A DNA stretch of 64,000 nucleotides from Lasiosphaeris hirsuta (lineage: Eukaryota > Ascomycota > Sordariomycetes > Sordariales > Lasiosphaeriaceae): contig JAUKUA010000001.1 of the NCBI GenBank assembly GCA_030549175.1, positions 3,038,001-3,102,000 on the forward strand, written 5' to 3'. The notes below the pieces were generated by a model. It did not search any database. It was not told the DNA's origin and worked only from the letters and a program-made list of their open reading frames with translations. This document shows, one piece after another, positions 20,971-31,672 of the stretch; position 1 is the stretch's first letter; every line of letters begins with the position of its first letter. Both the position numbers and the translations under genes were made by a program.

Positions 20971-23900
20971 CTACTTCTGCGCCGCTTTCTGACCCTTTGC
21001 TAACAACTTCCGATGAAGCTCCAGTACAACATCACTCCACGCTTGTGGCTTGCCGTGACCTTGTGCGTCCGCGCTGCCACCGCTAACAACACGATTGCTC
21101 AATTTGTCCGACAAGAAGTCTACCATCTTGGCTACGTTGAACTGCTCCCCGTATATCACCCTTGCTTCTGGTGTGATAGACACTTCGACCCCGTCCCCAC
21201 CAGCCACACTGTGCAGGTGCAGCGTAACTTCGGCTCGTGTCTGGAGTGGCCGGAGCAGCACAGAAGACGTGACGTTGATGGACGTGTCCGACATCTTGGT
21301 AACTGTCGTGGGGAACGTGAGGTTGACGAATCGGACCTGGTTGGCGACTGTGGTAGCCTTGTCCCATGCCGCGCTAACAATGCCGAGCAAACGTTTCACC
21401 TGTGTTGTGGCTTGGGGTAGCCCTCGCACACAGTCCCGGATACACTGAAGGAAGAACTCCTTCTCTGTTGTTGACGGTAACGGATTACGTTCCCGAGTAG
21501 CGCCGATGTACCAAAGGTCAATGCGCGAGTTCTGCGCTGACTTCGGTTTGGCATTCTGGAAAGAAGCAATGTCAAACACCAACTCAATCTCACGTTTGTA
21601 ACTCATTGACATGGTCGTGCCCGAAATGCCCGTAATGGCCCAGCCGTGCTGTCTCTCTAGTTTATCGGTGCGAGCTGTGACATTGTTAGCGTCCCTTCAG
21701 CCCATGAAAGGCGACCGAACTTGTATTCTCTGCTTACATTTTAGAGCACTGATTTCTGTAGAAGTCCATCCTCTGCATTCTTCCCGGATCTTCTCAGCCT
21801 CCTTAATTTCGTCAAGGCACTGCTGCTTGTGCTTTGTCAGTCCCTCGATGCCACTCTCGGATTCCTCGAGTTGGCTACGGAACTCTGCAATCTTCCTGGT
21901 TTTCTCGGCAATGTCTTTGTCCATGGACAAAAGCTCTGCGCGGGTGTTCTGAAGATTCCGAGGGTCGCAATCGGCGAGCTCGCGTGCAACAGCCTCAAGG
22001 TCCTCGTGCTCGCGCTCGAGTGCCTCCATGTGCTTCATCATGTCTGGCAGTACAGAGGACAGCAGCTCCTGCTGCTTTTCAAGGAGTCGGTCATCACTAT
22101 CCATGCCCTCGGCAATCTTTAGCAGACCCTCTTTGAGGCCGTCCTGCAATTTCATTCGCCACTCGTACCACATGGCTTTGCTGAGGAGTCTGGCATGGCT
22201 CTTGACATTCTTGAACTGGTTGTCCATGAGGACCTTGAATTCGGGAGAGGCGGATATGTATTCCCGAAACAGAGGCGGATTCTCCTCAAAAGTCTCGGTT
22301 TCTATCTCGCGAACAATCCGTCGTCCTTCGGAGATATACTTTTTCAACTCCCGGCACGACTAAATCAGAGATTAGCCACATCTCTAGCTCCACGCCCGCA
22401 AAGGGCTTCCACTTACGTGCTGGTACAGCTCCAACATGGGAACAGTGCATGCTCCGGCAACTACACACTTCTCGAGAGAGATTTCCTCCTTGCCATCCGA
22501 AGCGGAACTATCTCTCGGCGCGCTGGGTGCGATGGTATGCCTCCTTTTGGTTGTGGTGAGCTCCATAAAGCGGATACTTGTCATATTGAGGAAATCTTGA
22601 AGATGGATACGCTCTCCGTCGTCATCCTGTCCCATTTCGACATCATCAACCGGAGCTATAAGCTCAAAGTCGACAGTGTTGGTCGGTTGATCGTCGCTAA
22701 CATTCCTAAAGCGACCGTGGCTTTTGGGCGTAGTTGCTTTCATTGGTGAAGCGGCCGTAGAGGGAGTAACATTGTCAGTACTTGCACTCCCCGCGCTCCT
22801 GAGACCAGATCTCGTCTTCCGGCCTGTGGTCGTTTCTGCCTTGGTAGGAGGTGACCGCAGCCTGACGTTCTTGACGGGGCTGCCTTGATGACCTTTAAGC
22901 CGCTTCACGCCATCTAGCTCTTCGGCTTCGTCGTCATCAAGTTCGGCAGGACGCTTGCCCAAGACGCCCCTGGCACTACCCACGTGCAGGCTCTTACGAC
23001 CTCGAAGAAAACTCTTCTTAGGACTTAATCCTTCAATCATTTCCTTCAGGTTAAGAGTAGCCTCGTGGTCATCTTGCTGTCCATCAACCTCCCGCTGTAG
23101 AACCCGACAACCATTTTCTTTCTCTTCCTCGTCCTGCCGTTCCTTGTCAAGCTCGGCTTCAATGGCACGAGGATCTGCAAAGGCGACAGCGCGACGAGTA
23201 TTTCCAGTCAAACTAGGCATAAAGTCGATTGCCACATCTCCCAGAGACCCTCTGCGGTCGAATATTTCAGCTACTCTCGGAGACCCGAGGCCTGGCCGAT
23301 CGGCTCCAATACCTGAGAACCGACGACCTTGAGGGGTCAAAATGACACGAGGGGTGCTGGCTCCAGTGCTCGGATCCTGTAGGAAGAGTCTCTTCGACTT
23401 CGAAGGCGAGCGCGGCGTAGTCTTAGCCGGAGAGGTTTGGCGCAATGGCGAGTTTGATCGACTTCCGATCATGGCTGGCGGGGTTTTCGCTGGACTCTGC
23501 GTCTTGGGTGCGGCGCCCCTTTTTGGTGAAGGCGTCTTAGTTGGGGAGCTCATCAAGACTTCGGATGGATTCGCCTTTGGGGACATAGCACGAATTGGGC
23601 TCCGACGTAGACCCTTTCCTTGGACTGGGATAACCTCAGGGCTACCGTTCTCGTCCATTATTGCTGATGCTCGACGCTTGGGGGAGGATAAGATTTCAAC
23701 CGAAGCCGTGATGGAAGGATCAGGCTCATTAGCTTCCTGCTCCATGACCTTCTTGGCTGCTGATCGCGCCTCCGAAGAGGATGCCGGCTTTAGTATGCCG
23801 CCGACGGCCATCGTCATGTCCATGCCAACAGTCTGATCTTCCTCTTGATTCTGGACCTCTGTTGACAGAATCTTACCCACAGCTACCGTCATATCCATCA

Positions 23901-25612
23901 CGGAGCCGTCAAAAACATCCTCATCATCCGCAGCGACTGTCTGTCGCCGGGTCTTCTGAGCGCTGCTCTTAGTGATATTGGGGATGTGTCCAGCCAACAA
24001 ACCTCCAACGGCAGTAGTCAGTTCCATGGACATATCCTCATTGCTGTCTGTATCAAGATGGCTCACGTCAGAGACCCTAGGATGTTTGATGCTGCCTACT
24101 GCCATCGTGAGCTCCATGGTTTGGTCTCCGAAAGAAGTTGTATCGTCAACAACCTGCCGGAAACCTGGTCTCGTGGACTTTCGGCGCGATTGGGGTTTAG
24201 ATTTCGAGATGATACCACCCAATGCCTTGGTGACATCCATCGACATATCCATTGTCACATCTTCATCCTCGTCTTCCGGAGTAGCACTCTTGGGTTTTAA
24301 AATGCCACCGACAGCACTAGTGATGTCCATATCCACATCCATCTCCATATCGGAGCCGTAGTCTTCGTCGTTGGTAGCGCTTTCCTTGATGTCTTGGATA
24401 ATATTTAGTGTAATATTTTGGGTGACACTTTTCGGGGTGGGATTCTTTTTCCCCCATCCAGCAAAGCCAGCAATAACCTCCTCTTCCTCATCGTCATGCC
24501 GATTGGCGACGGCCCGTTTAGATGCTAGCCGGAGGTTTTCATCTAGATTTCCAGTGGACTCGGTGCTAAATATGGAGCGGACTGATGCGACAGACGCTGA
24601 AGTCATCTCCTCTGCCTCCACAGTCATCATCGTACCGTCCTCCTCATCAGAGTCACTGGAGTCTGTCATTTCCTCCCCATGAATCTCAGTGACACCGTCG
24701 GCGTGCTCGAGATCTGAATCGTACACCGTCGAGGTAATAGTATCATCCTCTCCGTCATTATAGTTCATTGAGGCTGCTCCAGAACTACGCCGGTGCTTCT
24801 TCTGGTGTAGATCTCTCTGGTTGGCTGGTGACTCGGAGGCCTCATCGTGGGCTTCCTCTGGCGGAGTGGAAGGTGGCTCTGAGGCATCAGAACTGGGATG
24901 GTCCTGCGAGCGAGGCGCAGGGCGAGGTGCTGCAACGGAGGACGCACGACGTGTGGAATCTGTCGATGTTGTCGAATCTTGCATTTCTTCCACTTCATGG
25001 AATGTGTGGAGCGTCGCTTCTGCGGCGAAGGACACACGGCGATTGGCCAGTGATTTTCTTCGAGCCTCCCGTCGGTCATTGATATCTTTCTCCATCTGCG
25101 CCCTTTCTCGCTCCTCACGTTCTCGAGCAGCAGCCTGTTGCTCCTCCTCGGTGCGTAAGGCTACCTTGGTTCCGCCACCCTCGTTGTTGTCGAATGTGCT
25201 GAGTTTGTCAGAGCCGCTGTTACCAAATCCAGTCGCGCCCTTGGCTGCGCTTGACTGCTTGGGCTTGTGGGGGGTATCTCTGGGAGAAGAGGGATTGTTG
25301 GTTTGAGGATAGAGCGCGGGGGCGGTTTTGAAGGGACTGCCAGAGACTGGGTAGGCGAGGTCAGCAGGAGTCTAGGAGTCAAGGGTACGGGATACATACC
25401 ACTCTGCGGTTGCCAGCGCCTGACTTCAGGACATCGAAGCCACCGGGGCCCATACTCTTGCTCCTCGACTTTTTGCGATTGGCGGCCATCGTGCTGCCAA
25501 TATCAACCGTGGCATTTTCCTTGTCGGCGGGTTTTCGCGATGGTGAGCGAGCGCTGAGAGACTTGCGCGTTCTGCGCGTTGCGGGAAGCGTGGCCTCGCC
25601 TTGCGACGACAT
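20971..25612 (-). CDS. SPC7: kinetochore scaffold protein Spc7 (KNL1/Spc105)
   Basis: Reverse strand, exons 25612-25400, 25346-22417, 22359-21738 and 21674-20971; about 1,489 residues if one base is restored. Exon 1 is basic and rich in Ser. Exon 2 opens with the PP1-docking SILK motif (25313-25302), then in another frame carries the second PP1 motif RVSF (near 25030) and six MELT-type repeats (M-[DE]-[LMVI]-T-x-A-[LV]-G) between about 24335 and 23798. Exons 3 and 4 hold the coiled coil and the C-terminal RWD region, recognised by the motif ERQHGWAITGISGT. Spc7 joins the Mis12 and Ndc80 complexes, recruits Bub3-Bub1 through phosphorylated MELT repeats and binds PP1 to silence the spindle checkpoint. 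The SILK and RVSF parts lie in frames that differ by one base, with a G6 run (25269-25274) between them. The three introns are otherwise clean. Confidence 0.88.
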
Positions 25613-26036
25613 GTTTTGACAATTGGGCTGCGCCCAGTTTCAGTATCGTGATGTGAGTTGGAGGGACAAGTCTCGTTTAAGCGCGACGTGCACTTGGAGA
25701 ACTGCATGGGCGTGGCCTTGCCAGCCGAGGGGCAGCTGTTTACTCAATGCGCTGATGTGATTGGATGTAATTGGCAAGATGCAGAGTGATGTAAATACAG
25801 TGAGCTCTAGCCATATCAAGTTAGCGGGTGGCTGAGGATCACTTGCCACACTACATGTTCAAACAGGTGGACCTCGGCAAAGCTCGGGCGAATTGTGGCT
25901 TGCCCGCCTTCCACACTTTTTGATTTGAGCCCCAAAAAATCAATCCCCAACTGGCAAAATTCCGATCCGCGACTTTCGACCTCGACATCACATCTGCAAC
26001 GACAAAGCACATCTTCGGCAACACCAGACCGACAAG
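25613..26036. promoter_or_regulatory. shared promoter region of SPC7 and RPS11
   Basis: The 424 bases between the divergent ATGs must hold both promoters. A cell-cycle gene and a ribosomal protein gene share it. I cannot assign individual binding sites with confidence. Confidence 0.45.
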
Positions 26037-26835
26037 ATGGCTACCGAGCTGACCGTGCAGAGCGAGCGCGCTTTCCAGAAGCAGCCCCACAGTGAGTCTA
26101 GAATATTCGACAGCCTGCGTTTGCCCGCAGTCGACGGCCGGGGGCGATGGGCGCTGACGATTTATAGTCTTCCTCAACAGCAAGACCAAGGTCAAGTCTG
26201 CACGACCTGGCAAGGGCGGTCGGAGATGGTACAAGGACGTCGGTCTGGGTTTCCGCACCCCTAAGACCGCGATTGAGGGTCAATACATCGGTACGTTTTA
26301 CCGGATCACCCTCCCCGCCGAACTGTTTTGCGCTTTACGAGTCGTAATTCGACATTGGGAGAATGATGGCAGCGGAGGATTGCAGCGAGAAACCTTAGAG
26401 TTTTTACAAATGACGGCTAAATCCAGTTCTCTACAGACAAGAAGTGCCCCTTCGTTGGCCAGGTCTCGATCCGTGGACGTATCCTGACCGGCACCGTCGT
26501 GTCGACCAAGATGCACCGCACAATCATCATCCGCCGCGAATACCTCCACTTCATTCCCAAGTACTCCCGCTACGAGAAGCGCCACAAGAACCTTGCCGCC
26601 CATGTTTCGCCTGCGTTCCGCGTTGTGGATGGTGACCAGGTTACCGTTGGCCAGTGCAGACCTTTGAGCAAGACTGTATGTTGCGACCCTAGGAGAGCGG
26701 AAGGAAGCCCCCTCAGCAACAAGCTGGAAGTATATGAAGAATCCTGGCTGACCAACTTACTCACAGGTCCGCTTCAACGTTCTCCGTGTGCTTCCCCGGA
26801 CTGGCAAGGCTGTCAAGAAGTTCACCAAGTTCTAA
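26037..26835 (+). CDS. RPS11: 40S ribosomal protein S11 (uS17)
   Basis: Exons 26037-26091, 26168-26290, 26437-26675 and 26767-26835, all with GT-AG borders; 161 residues, the normal size of the eukaryotic protein. The start [17 protein letters not shown], the segment [18 protein letters not shown] at the exon 2 junction and the [15 protein letters not shown] motif in exon 3 are diagnostic of eukaryotic S11. The protein binds 18S rRNA in the body of the small subunit. Three introns placed early in the gene are typical of ribosomal protein genes of filamentous fungi. The gene is divergent from SPC7, with 424 bases between starts. Confidence 0.95.
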
Positions 26836-27452
26836 GTGAATGGGCTTTTCATTGGGCATTTATGGCGTGGATTTGCTTTGAGGGCTTGATTCTATCAGAA
26901 ACGGGACGGCCGGCAGGGAAAAGCCGAGCACACCATGTGCCATAGAAGGCAGTTCTGAATGAATTTCGTCGAGTGAACTTCATAAGTAAATGATTGTTTG
27001 GCTGTACTACATGACGTTCAAGGTGGAACTTATGATTTGTGACAAGCGTCGAGATGCTCAGCTGTTTTGGCAGCCAAATCTTTGAGTTTGTGATGAATTA
27101 AAGTATGGATGACCTCGGGCCAATTCAGCTCGCATTTGACAGGACGTTACACAAGTTGTTTCAACCTCTGGAATAGGGTAATTTCTGTGAGAAGCTGAAT
27201 ATCTTCTTTCGTGTTCCCTTTTGAACACCAACGCAAGGTGGCAACACGTCTGCAGTTGAAAAAGCCAAGATAAATGGTGCACAAAACAGACTACGCCCTG
27301 GTTCCCAACGTTTGATCATGGTTAAGACAACAAAAATGATAGTAATACAAACCCCCACCACCCAGCCGGCTACTGACCTTTCCTGGCTACCCCCCTTTTC
27401 ACGTCCCATCGTCCGATGAATCGGCACACATTTCATCGACCAAAGGATTGCC
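26836..27452. other. convergent 3' spacer
   Basis: About 620 bases between the stop codons of RPS11 and SSR4. Only 3' untranslated sequence is expected here and nothing else was seen. Confidence 0.5.
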
Positions 27453-29767
27453 CTACATTCCATCAGCCGGTGTATTGCCCCCAGATTGCTCAACCCCATG
27501 AAAGGCATCGCCAAAGGCTGAGTCTTCCATGTCCATGTTCAAGTCATCGCCCAAGCCAGCCGTATCATCCACACTCGGTGGATCGTATCCAGCAAGCGCA
27601 TCACCCGCGGTATCAAGATCACCCAGCGAGCTAAAGTCATTGTTGTCATTGTCAAACGCCATGCCATCTACAGGGGTATGGGCGGCAGATGGGGGCTTGC
27701 TCGACGACGCTGCCAGGACTGTGGTCCCCTCCGTACTGGTTACTGGCAGCTGGGCCACAGATCCAACTGGGTTGCTTGCAGAACCGGGTGATACGCCCCC
27801 TTTAGGCACCACTATCCAGTCACCACTGCCAGTACCCTGATCCGGAGCAGTAATGGTTTTGGGCCCATCCGCATCCTGCATCTTAATGTCGTCATTGGCA
27901 CCTGCTGAGAGTTGGGAGGTCGGTGCTGGCACCGGTAGAGGAGAGGGAGCATTGAGGTTTGCTGGAGTCGCGGCGCTGGAGGGAATCCCAGACAAATGCG
28001 GCTGGGGTGTTGGGAAGTTGTTCATGGGTGTAGAGGTAGACGAGAACTGATCTAGCAGACCAGCCGCCGTCCCTCCCATGTCGATATCAGAGTCTCCAAT
28101 CATGACTCCACTATTTTGCGATCCGGCATGGGATACTTGCCGTGACATGGAGGCCGACTGAGCAGCGACCAGTTCAGCCTGCGTACGTGGTGGTTGTGGC
28201 AGAGGCTCTGGCTCTGGAGCGGGCTCTTGGTACCCACCATCCTGAATCCGATGCACGTCGTGAAGTACGACAGCTCGCTTGCCGACCAGCTCTTCTACTT
28301 GCGATAGGATTTCCCCGGGCTTTTTAGTATCGTGGTAGCTCCACCGACCTGATCCGTCCTCATTGTCGTCTAGCCTGCCCTCAAGCCGCCAAAACTCTGA
28401 CCCGGTGTCTTCGGCAGAAAAACGCAGCTCTTGCTCCGCATTCTTGATGCTGGCATTTCCTCGGAACTTTTCCAGCACCTTCGCGTGATGCTCCTTCAAG
28501 TCAGCGATTTCGGCTGCAAGGGCATTAGTTCGAGTCGAAACGCGATCGCGAAACTCTTGCGCCAACCCTGAGTCCAAATGACCAGTGTAGGGCTTCTTTG
28601 GGCCTGCCTCCCAGTTCTCACTCCCCTGCGACTCAAAGATGCCATCTGTGAGTGACGAGAGCTCGCCCTTTCGCCCAAGACCAAGATCTGCCACTTCGAT
28701 TTGACCGATACGATAGGGTGAAGATAAAATCTCCTCCATCCACTCGTGGTTTTGTTGGTACCGGTGGAGACTGATTTCCTGCGGAGTGAGGTGGTCAAAC
28801 ATGTCGCCTCGGGAGATGTCTTCCTCGTCGTCAAAGATACTGTCCACACCAGGAAATGGGGCGCCCATCATCTGAGGGGGGTGGGCTGCACCTTGAGCGT
28901 GGCCACCCCGGCGCTTCGACATGGGTCCCACCGTTTGGGGGGGGTGTGGAGGGTATGCCATGCTCTGGGGGACATTCCGGGGCGGCATTGGTGATGCATA
29001 GATGGACTGGCCTCGTACCGGGGGAGCAATCTGCGGCCAGTTTATGCGATCCGACAACATGAACTCCTTGCGAGTGATCTGGCCCATCTGGAAAAGCTGT
29101 TGACGAACATTGATCGCCTGCTGCATCATCGGGCTGATGGGAATCATATTGACGGGGTGTCGCTCATTCTTCTCGCTCGGCCCATAGTGGACAATCCAGA
29201 GGTTGGGATCAACTTGCGGGACGTTCTGAACAGGCACTTGAGGCGGGGATAGCCGGAATCGTCTTCTCGAGTGCATGGTAACCTGCTCTCCGATGCGATA
29301 GCCCGATCTTTGGAAGTAAATTTCAAGAATCTGTTCACACAGTCAGCAAACACCATCCGCACACTGCAGTTGCTGAACGGCAGAGTATCGTACCAAGCCA
29401 TTGCCCACATCATGGCGATAGTACACCTCAGGCCCAGCCCACACATATCCATCGCTAGCAAACTCGACGTTTCGCCGGGCGGTGGGCTGCCATGTCAAGA
29501 AGATAGAGCCATCCTGTGGGCAATCCAGGTATGTCCAAAAGAAGGGTGCCGTGTCGCGCGCGATCTTGGGCGCCGACAGTAACCACTTTGTAACATCCCC
29601 CAGCTCTACTCTCGGCATCAATGCATATCGGTATGTCGATAGAAGGTGCACGTGTGGGAGCTGTCGTAAAAGAAGTCAGGTTAGCAAGTTTGCGACGGTG
29701 CGTCGTGTCTTCGCCAAGGGCAGCTCACCAATTCCCCGTGGACATTCTGGCTCGGATCACCAGCCAT
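27453..29767 (-). CDS. SSR4: SWI/SNF and RSC complex subunit Ssr4
   Basis: Reverse strand, exons 29767-29729, 29660-29394 and 29330-27453 with phase-0 introns (GTGAGC..ACAG and GTACGA..ACAG); 727 residues. The N-terminal domain of about 200 residues has the features of the fungal Ssr4 family (formerly DUF1750): a LPHVHLLSTYRYAL opening, a WTYLDCPQDGSIFLTWQP strand pair, FASDGYVWAGPE, and HSRRRFRLS followed by LWIVHYGP. The middle contains a coiled coil (about residues 340-380), and the C-terminal 250 residues are rich in Pro, Ser and Asp and look disordered. Ssr4 is a fungus-specific subunit shared by the SWI/SNF and RSC chromatin remodellers; that role is from family knowledge. It is divergent from the HNH gene. 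Confidence 0.87.
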
Positions 29768-30080
29768 TTTGTCTCGAGGCACAAATTTTGGGCGCAATGC
29801 GTTGTATGGGGGAAATGTCTAGATCAATGCGACCATCGGAGTTGGCGTTGTGGGTGTTTTTGTGTTGGGAACTAGGATTGCAGCCGATAACTCGTAATCC
29901 ATGTGTTGCCGTCAAGGCTTCCGTTTTCTGACTGGTCAGCCACGCTTCGCTTGGCCGCCCCCGCCGCCTTCACTTCACTGCCCCTACCGCCTTCACTTCA
30001 CCGCCTAGTAGGGCCGGCAAATTAAGGTTACCTCCCCGCCAAATCCCACTTCCCTCTCTACACCTCTTTACGCAGGCAAA
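29768..30080. promoter_or_regulatory. shared promoter region of SSR4 and the HNH gene
   Basis: 313 bases separate the two divergent ATGs. The right half is rich in C and T on the plus strand. It includes two nearly identical tandem copies of a CCGCCTTCACTTCAC-like unit at about 29968-30003. No known factor site is claimed. Confidence 0.45.
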
Positions 30081-31124
30081 ATGCCGGGCGAGAATGATCG
30101 GGCTCTCGCCCGCGATGTCTTCATCTACGATCTCCGAGATTTTGATACCCTGCTTGGCGGGCTAGTCCCCACTGCCGGCGTGACCAATGCCAACTTTTAC
30201 GCCATGGTTGACATCATCATCGACATCTTGCCTCCGGGCCCCTTCTTCCTCCAAGACGAAAATGGCGAGACAATCGCCCAGGATGCACAACCTCTCCTGC
30301 CCGGGAGGTATTTTGTTGTAGCCGATGGCACTGCCAAGGTATGCATTTTACTACTTTGCGGATATAAATGCTAATATGATCTAGGAAACCGCCGAGCCTG
30401 CTCTCAACCGAGCGATGTCTTTTCAGTCAACGAGAACAAACAACGAATTTAGAGATCGAGTCCGAGAGCGAGATGGACGTTGCGTCGTGACAAAGGAAGA
30501 AAATATAGGTAGAGAGTTTAATCTCTGGGGAGGCTTCGAAGCTGTACATATCTTCCCTCTTGCGTACCTACATCAATGGAATACACAGGGTTGGAGTCAG
30601 CAAATTACCATCCTTCCGTCTACAAGGCCCCTTGGGACGATCAATTCAGTACAGAATGGCCTGCTCCTCCGAAACGATATACATTGCAATTTCGATCTCT
30701 ATTATTTCTCCATCAACCCCGATATAAGTCCTCTACTACTAGGAATCTTCAACATTATCTAATATAAATCTAGGATGGTTATAAGATTATTTGTTTCCAG
30801 CCAGACCGCAAGCGTATCGCAGGGACTTCCCTGGATGATCGTCTTCTCCAGGACCCACAGCGTCCTTTGGACACGCTTCTCCGATGGCATTTCCGGCAAG
30901 CTGTCCTCGCAAACATGAAGGGAGCTGGAGAGCCTAATCCCGAGTACGACTTCCCACCTGGTTCTGATATGATGGGAGAGATCCAGAGCGGACCCAAGGC
31001 TGCTGAGAGAATGGAGTTTGAGTTGTTCAACCGGCTTGCCAATTATATGCTGGGGGGCGTGGATGCCGATGAGGAGGACAAGGATGAGGACAAGCATGAC
31101 GGCAATGTTTCGGATAAGGGCTAG
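30081..31124 (+). CDS. HNH-domain protein (putative HNH nuclease-like)
   Basis: Exons 30081-30338, 30385-30723 and 30774-31124; 315 residues. Exon 1 is a short alpha/beta region of unknown role. Exon 2 has the HNH-type core: RDGRCVVTKEE, the His of FEAVHIFPLAYLHQW, and the NGLLLRNDIHCNFDLYYFSI segment, as in the HNH_2 family of fungal proteins. Exon 3 (from DGYKIICFQPD, through LRWHFRQAVLANMKGAGEP) is the C-terminal part usual in these proteins. Intron 1 is normal (GTATGC..CTAG). Intron 2 (50 bases) has a good branch region and a CTAG acceptor, but its donor reads ATAAGT instead of GTAAGT. If it is not spliced, the protein stops at 30762 and loses the C-terminal part. Whether the protein cuts DNA is unknown; many fungal members are uncharacterised. 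Confidence 0.75.
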
Positions 31125-31672
31125 GTGCACCAAGTTAAACAAGCTGTGTAAATAACTACATCTCCTCTACTATTAACGTGCTTTAGTAGGGGTGTTTAAA
31201 CCCTCCGAAAGTAGAGGTCTGTATCACCAAGAATGTCATTTGATGAGTACATTTTGCCCCCACTTAATAGATGCTTGCTGGGCACCTCTGGAGGGTGGCT
31301 GAGGGTGCCGAAAAGAACGGGTCGAGGCTAGCCAGAATTGGCACCCAGGACGGCAAACCATGACTTTTTCCTGTGATGGTTCAGCCTAGTCGCGAGCTCC
31401 AGTTTTGGCAAGTTTACGGTCGCGCTTTTCTGCGAAGGCAGGCGAACTACCAGTCATATGACTGGTGGGGTAACTTCGTCATTTCCCCCGATACCTAAAA
31501 CGAACTAGACCGTGCACAGTGCACACCCAGCTCTCAACTCTAATTCGCCCTGAGAAAGAGTTTTTGGTTTCAATCTCATGAAACGCTTGATTCTCTATCT
31601 GCTTAAATCTACGATAAGACCATGCCTCCCAGAGCTATCCATTCACATGAACAATCAACATCATCGCCATTT
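31125..31672. other. convergent 3' spacer with imperfect palindromes
   Basis: About 550 bases between the stops of the HNH gene and GND1. The sequence CCTCTAC at 31164-31170 is repeated inverted as GTAGAGG at 31211-31217, with further nested complementary bases (TAGTAGG) and a GTTTAAAC palindrome between them. This could fold as a hairpin or be a relic of a small inverted-repeat element. Confidence 0.4.

Noticed and set aside
16331..25612. A toxin, phage or mobile system hidden among the long unknown frames
   Set aside because: The frames resolve into SPC7, a coiled-coil unknown and spacers; no integrase, transposase, terminal repeats or similar hallmarks were seen.
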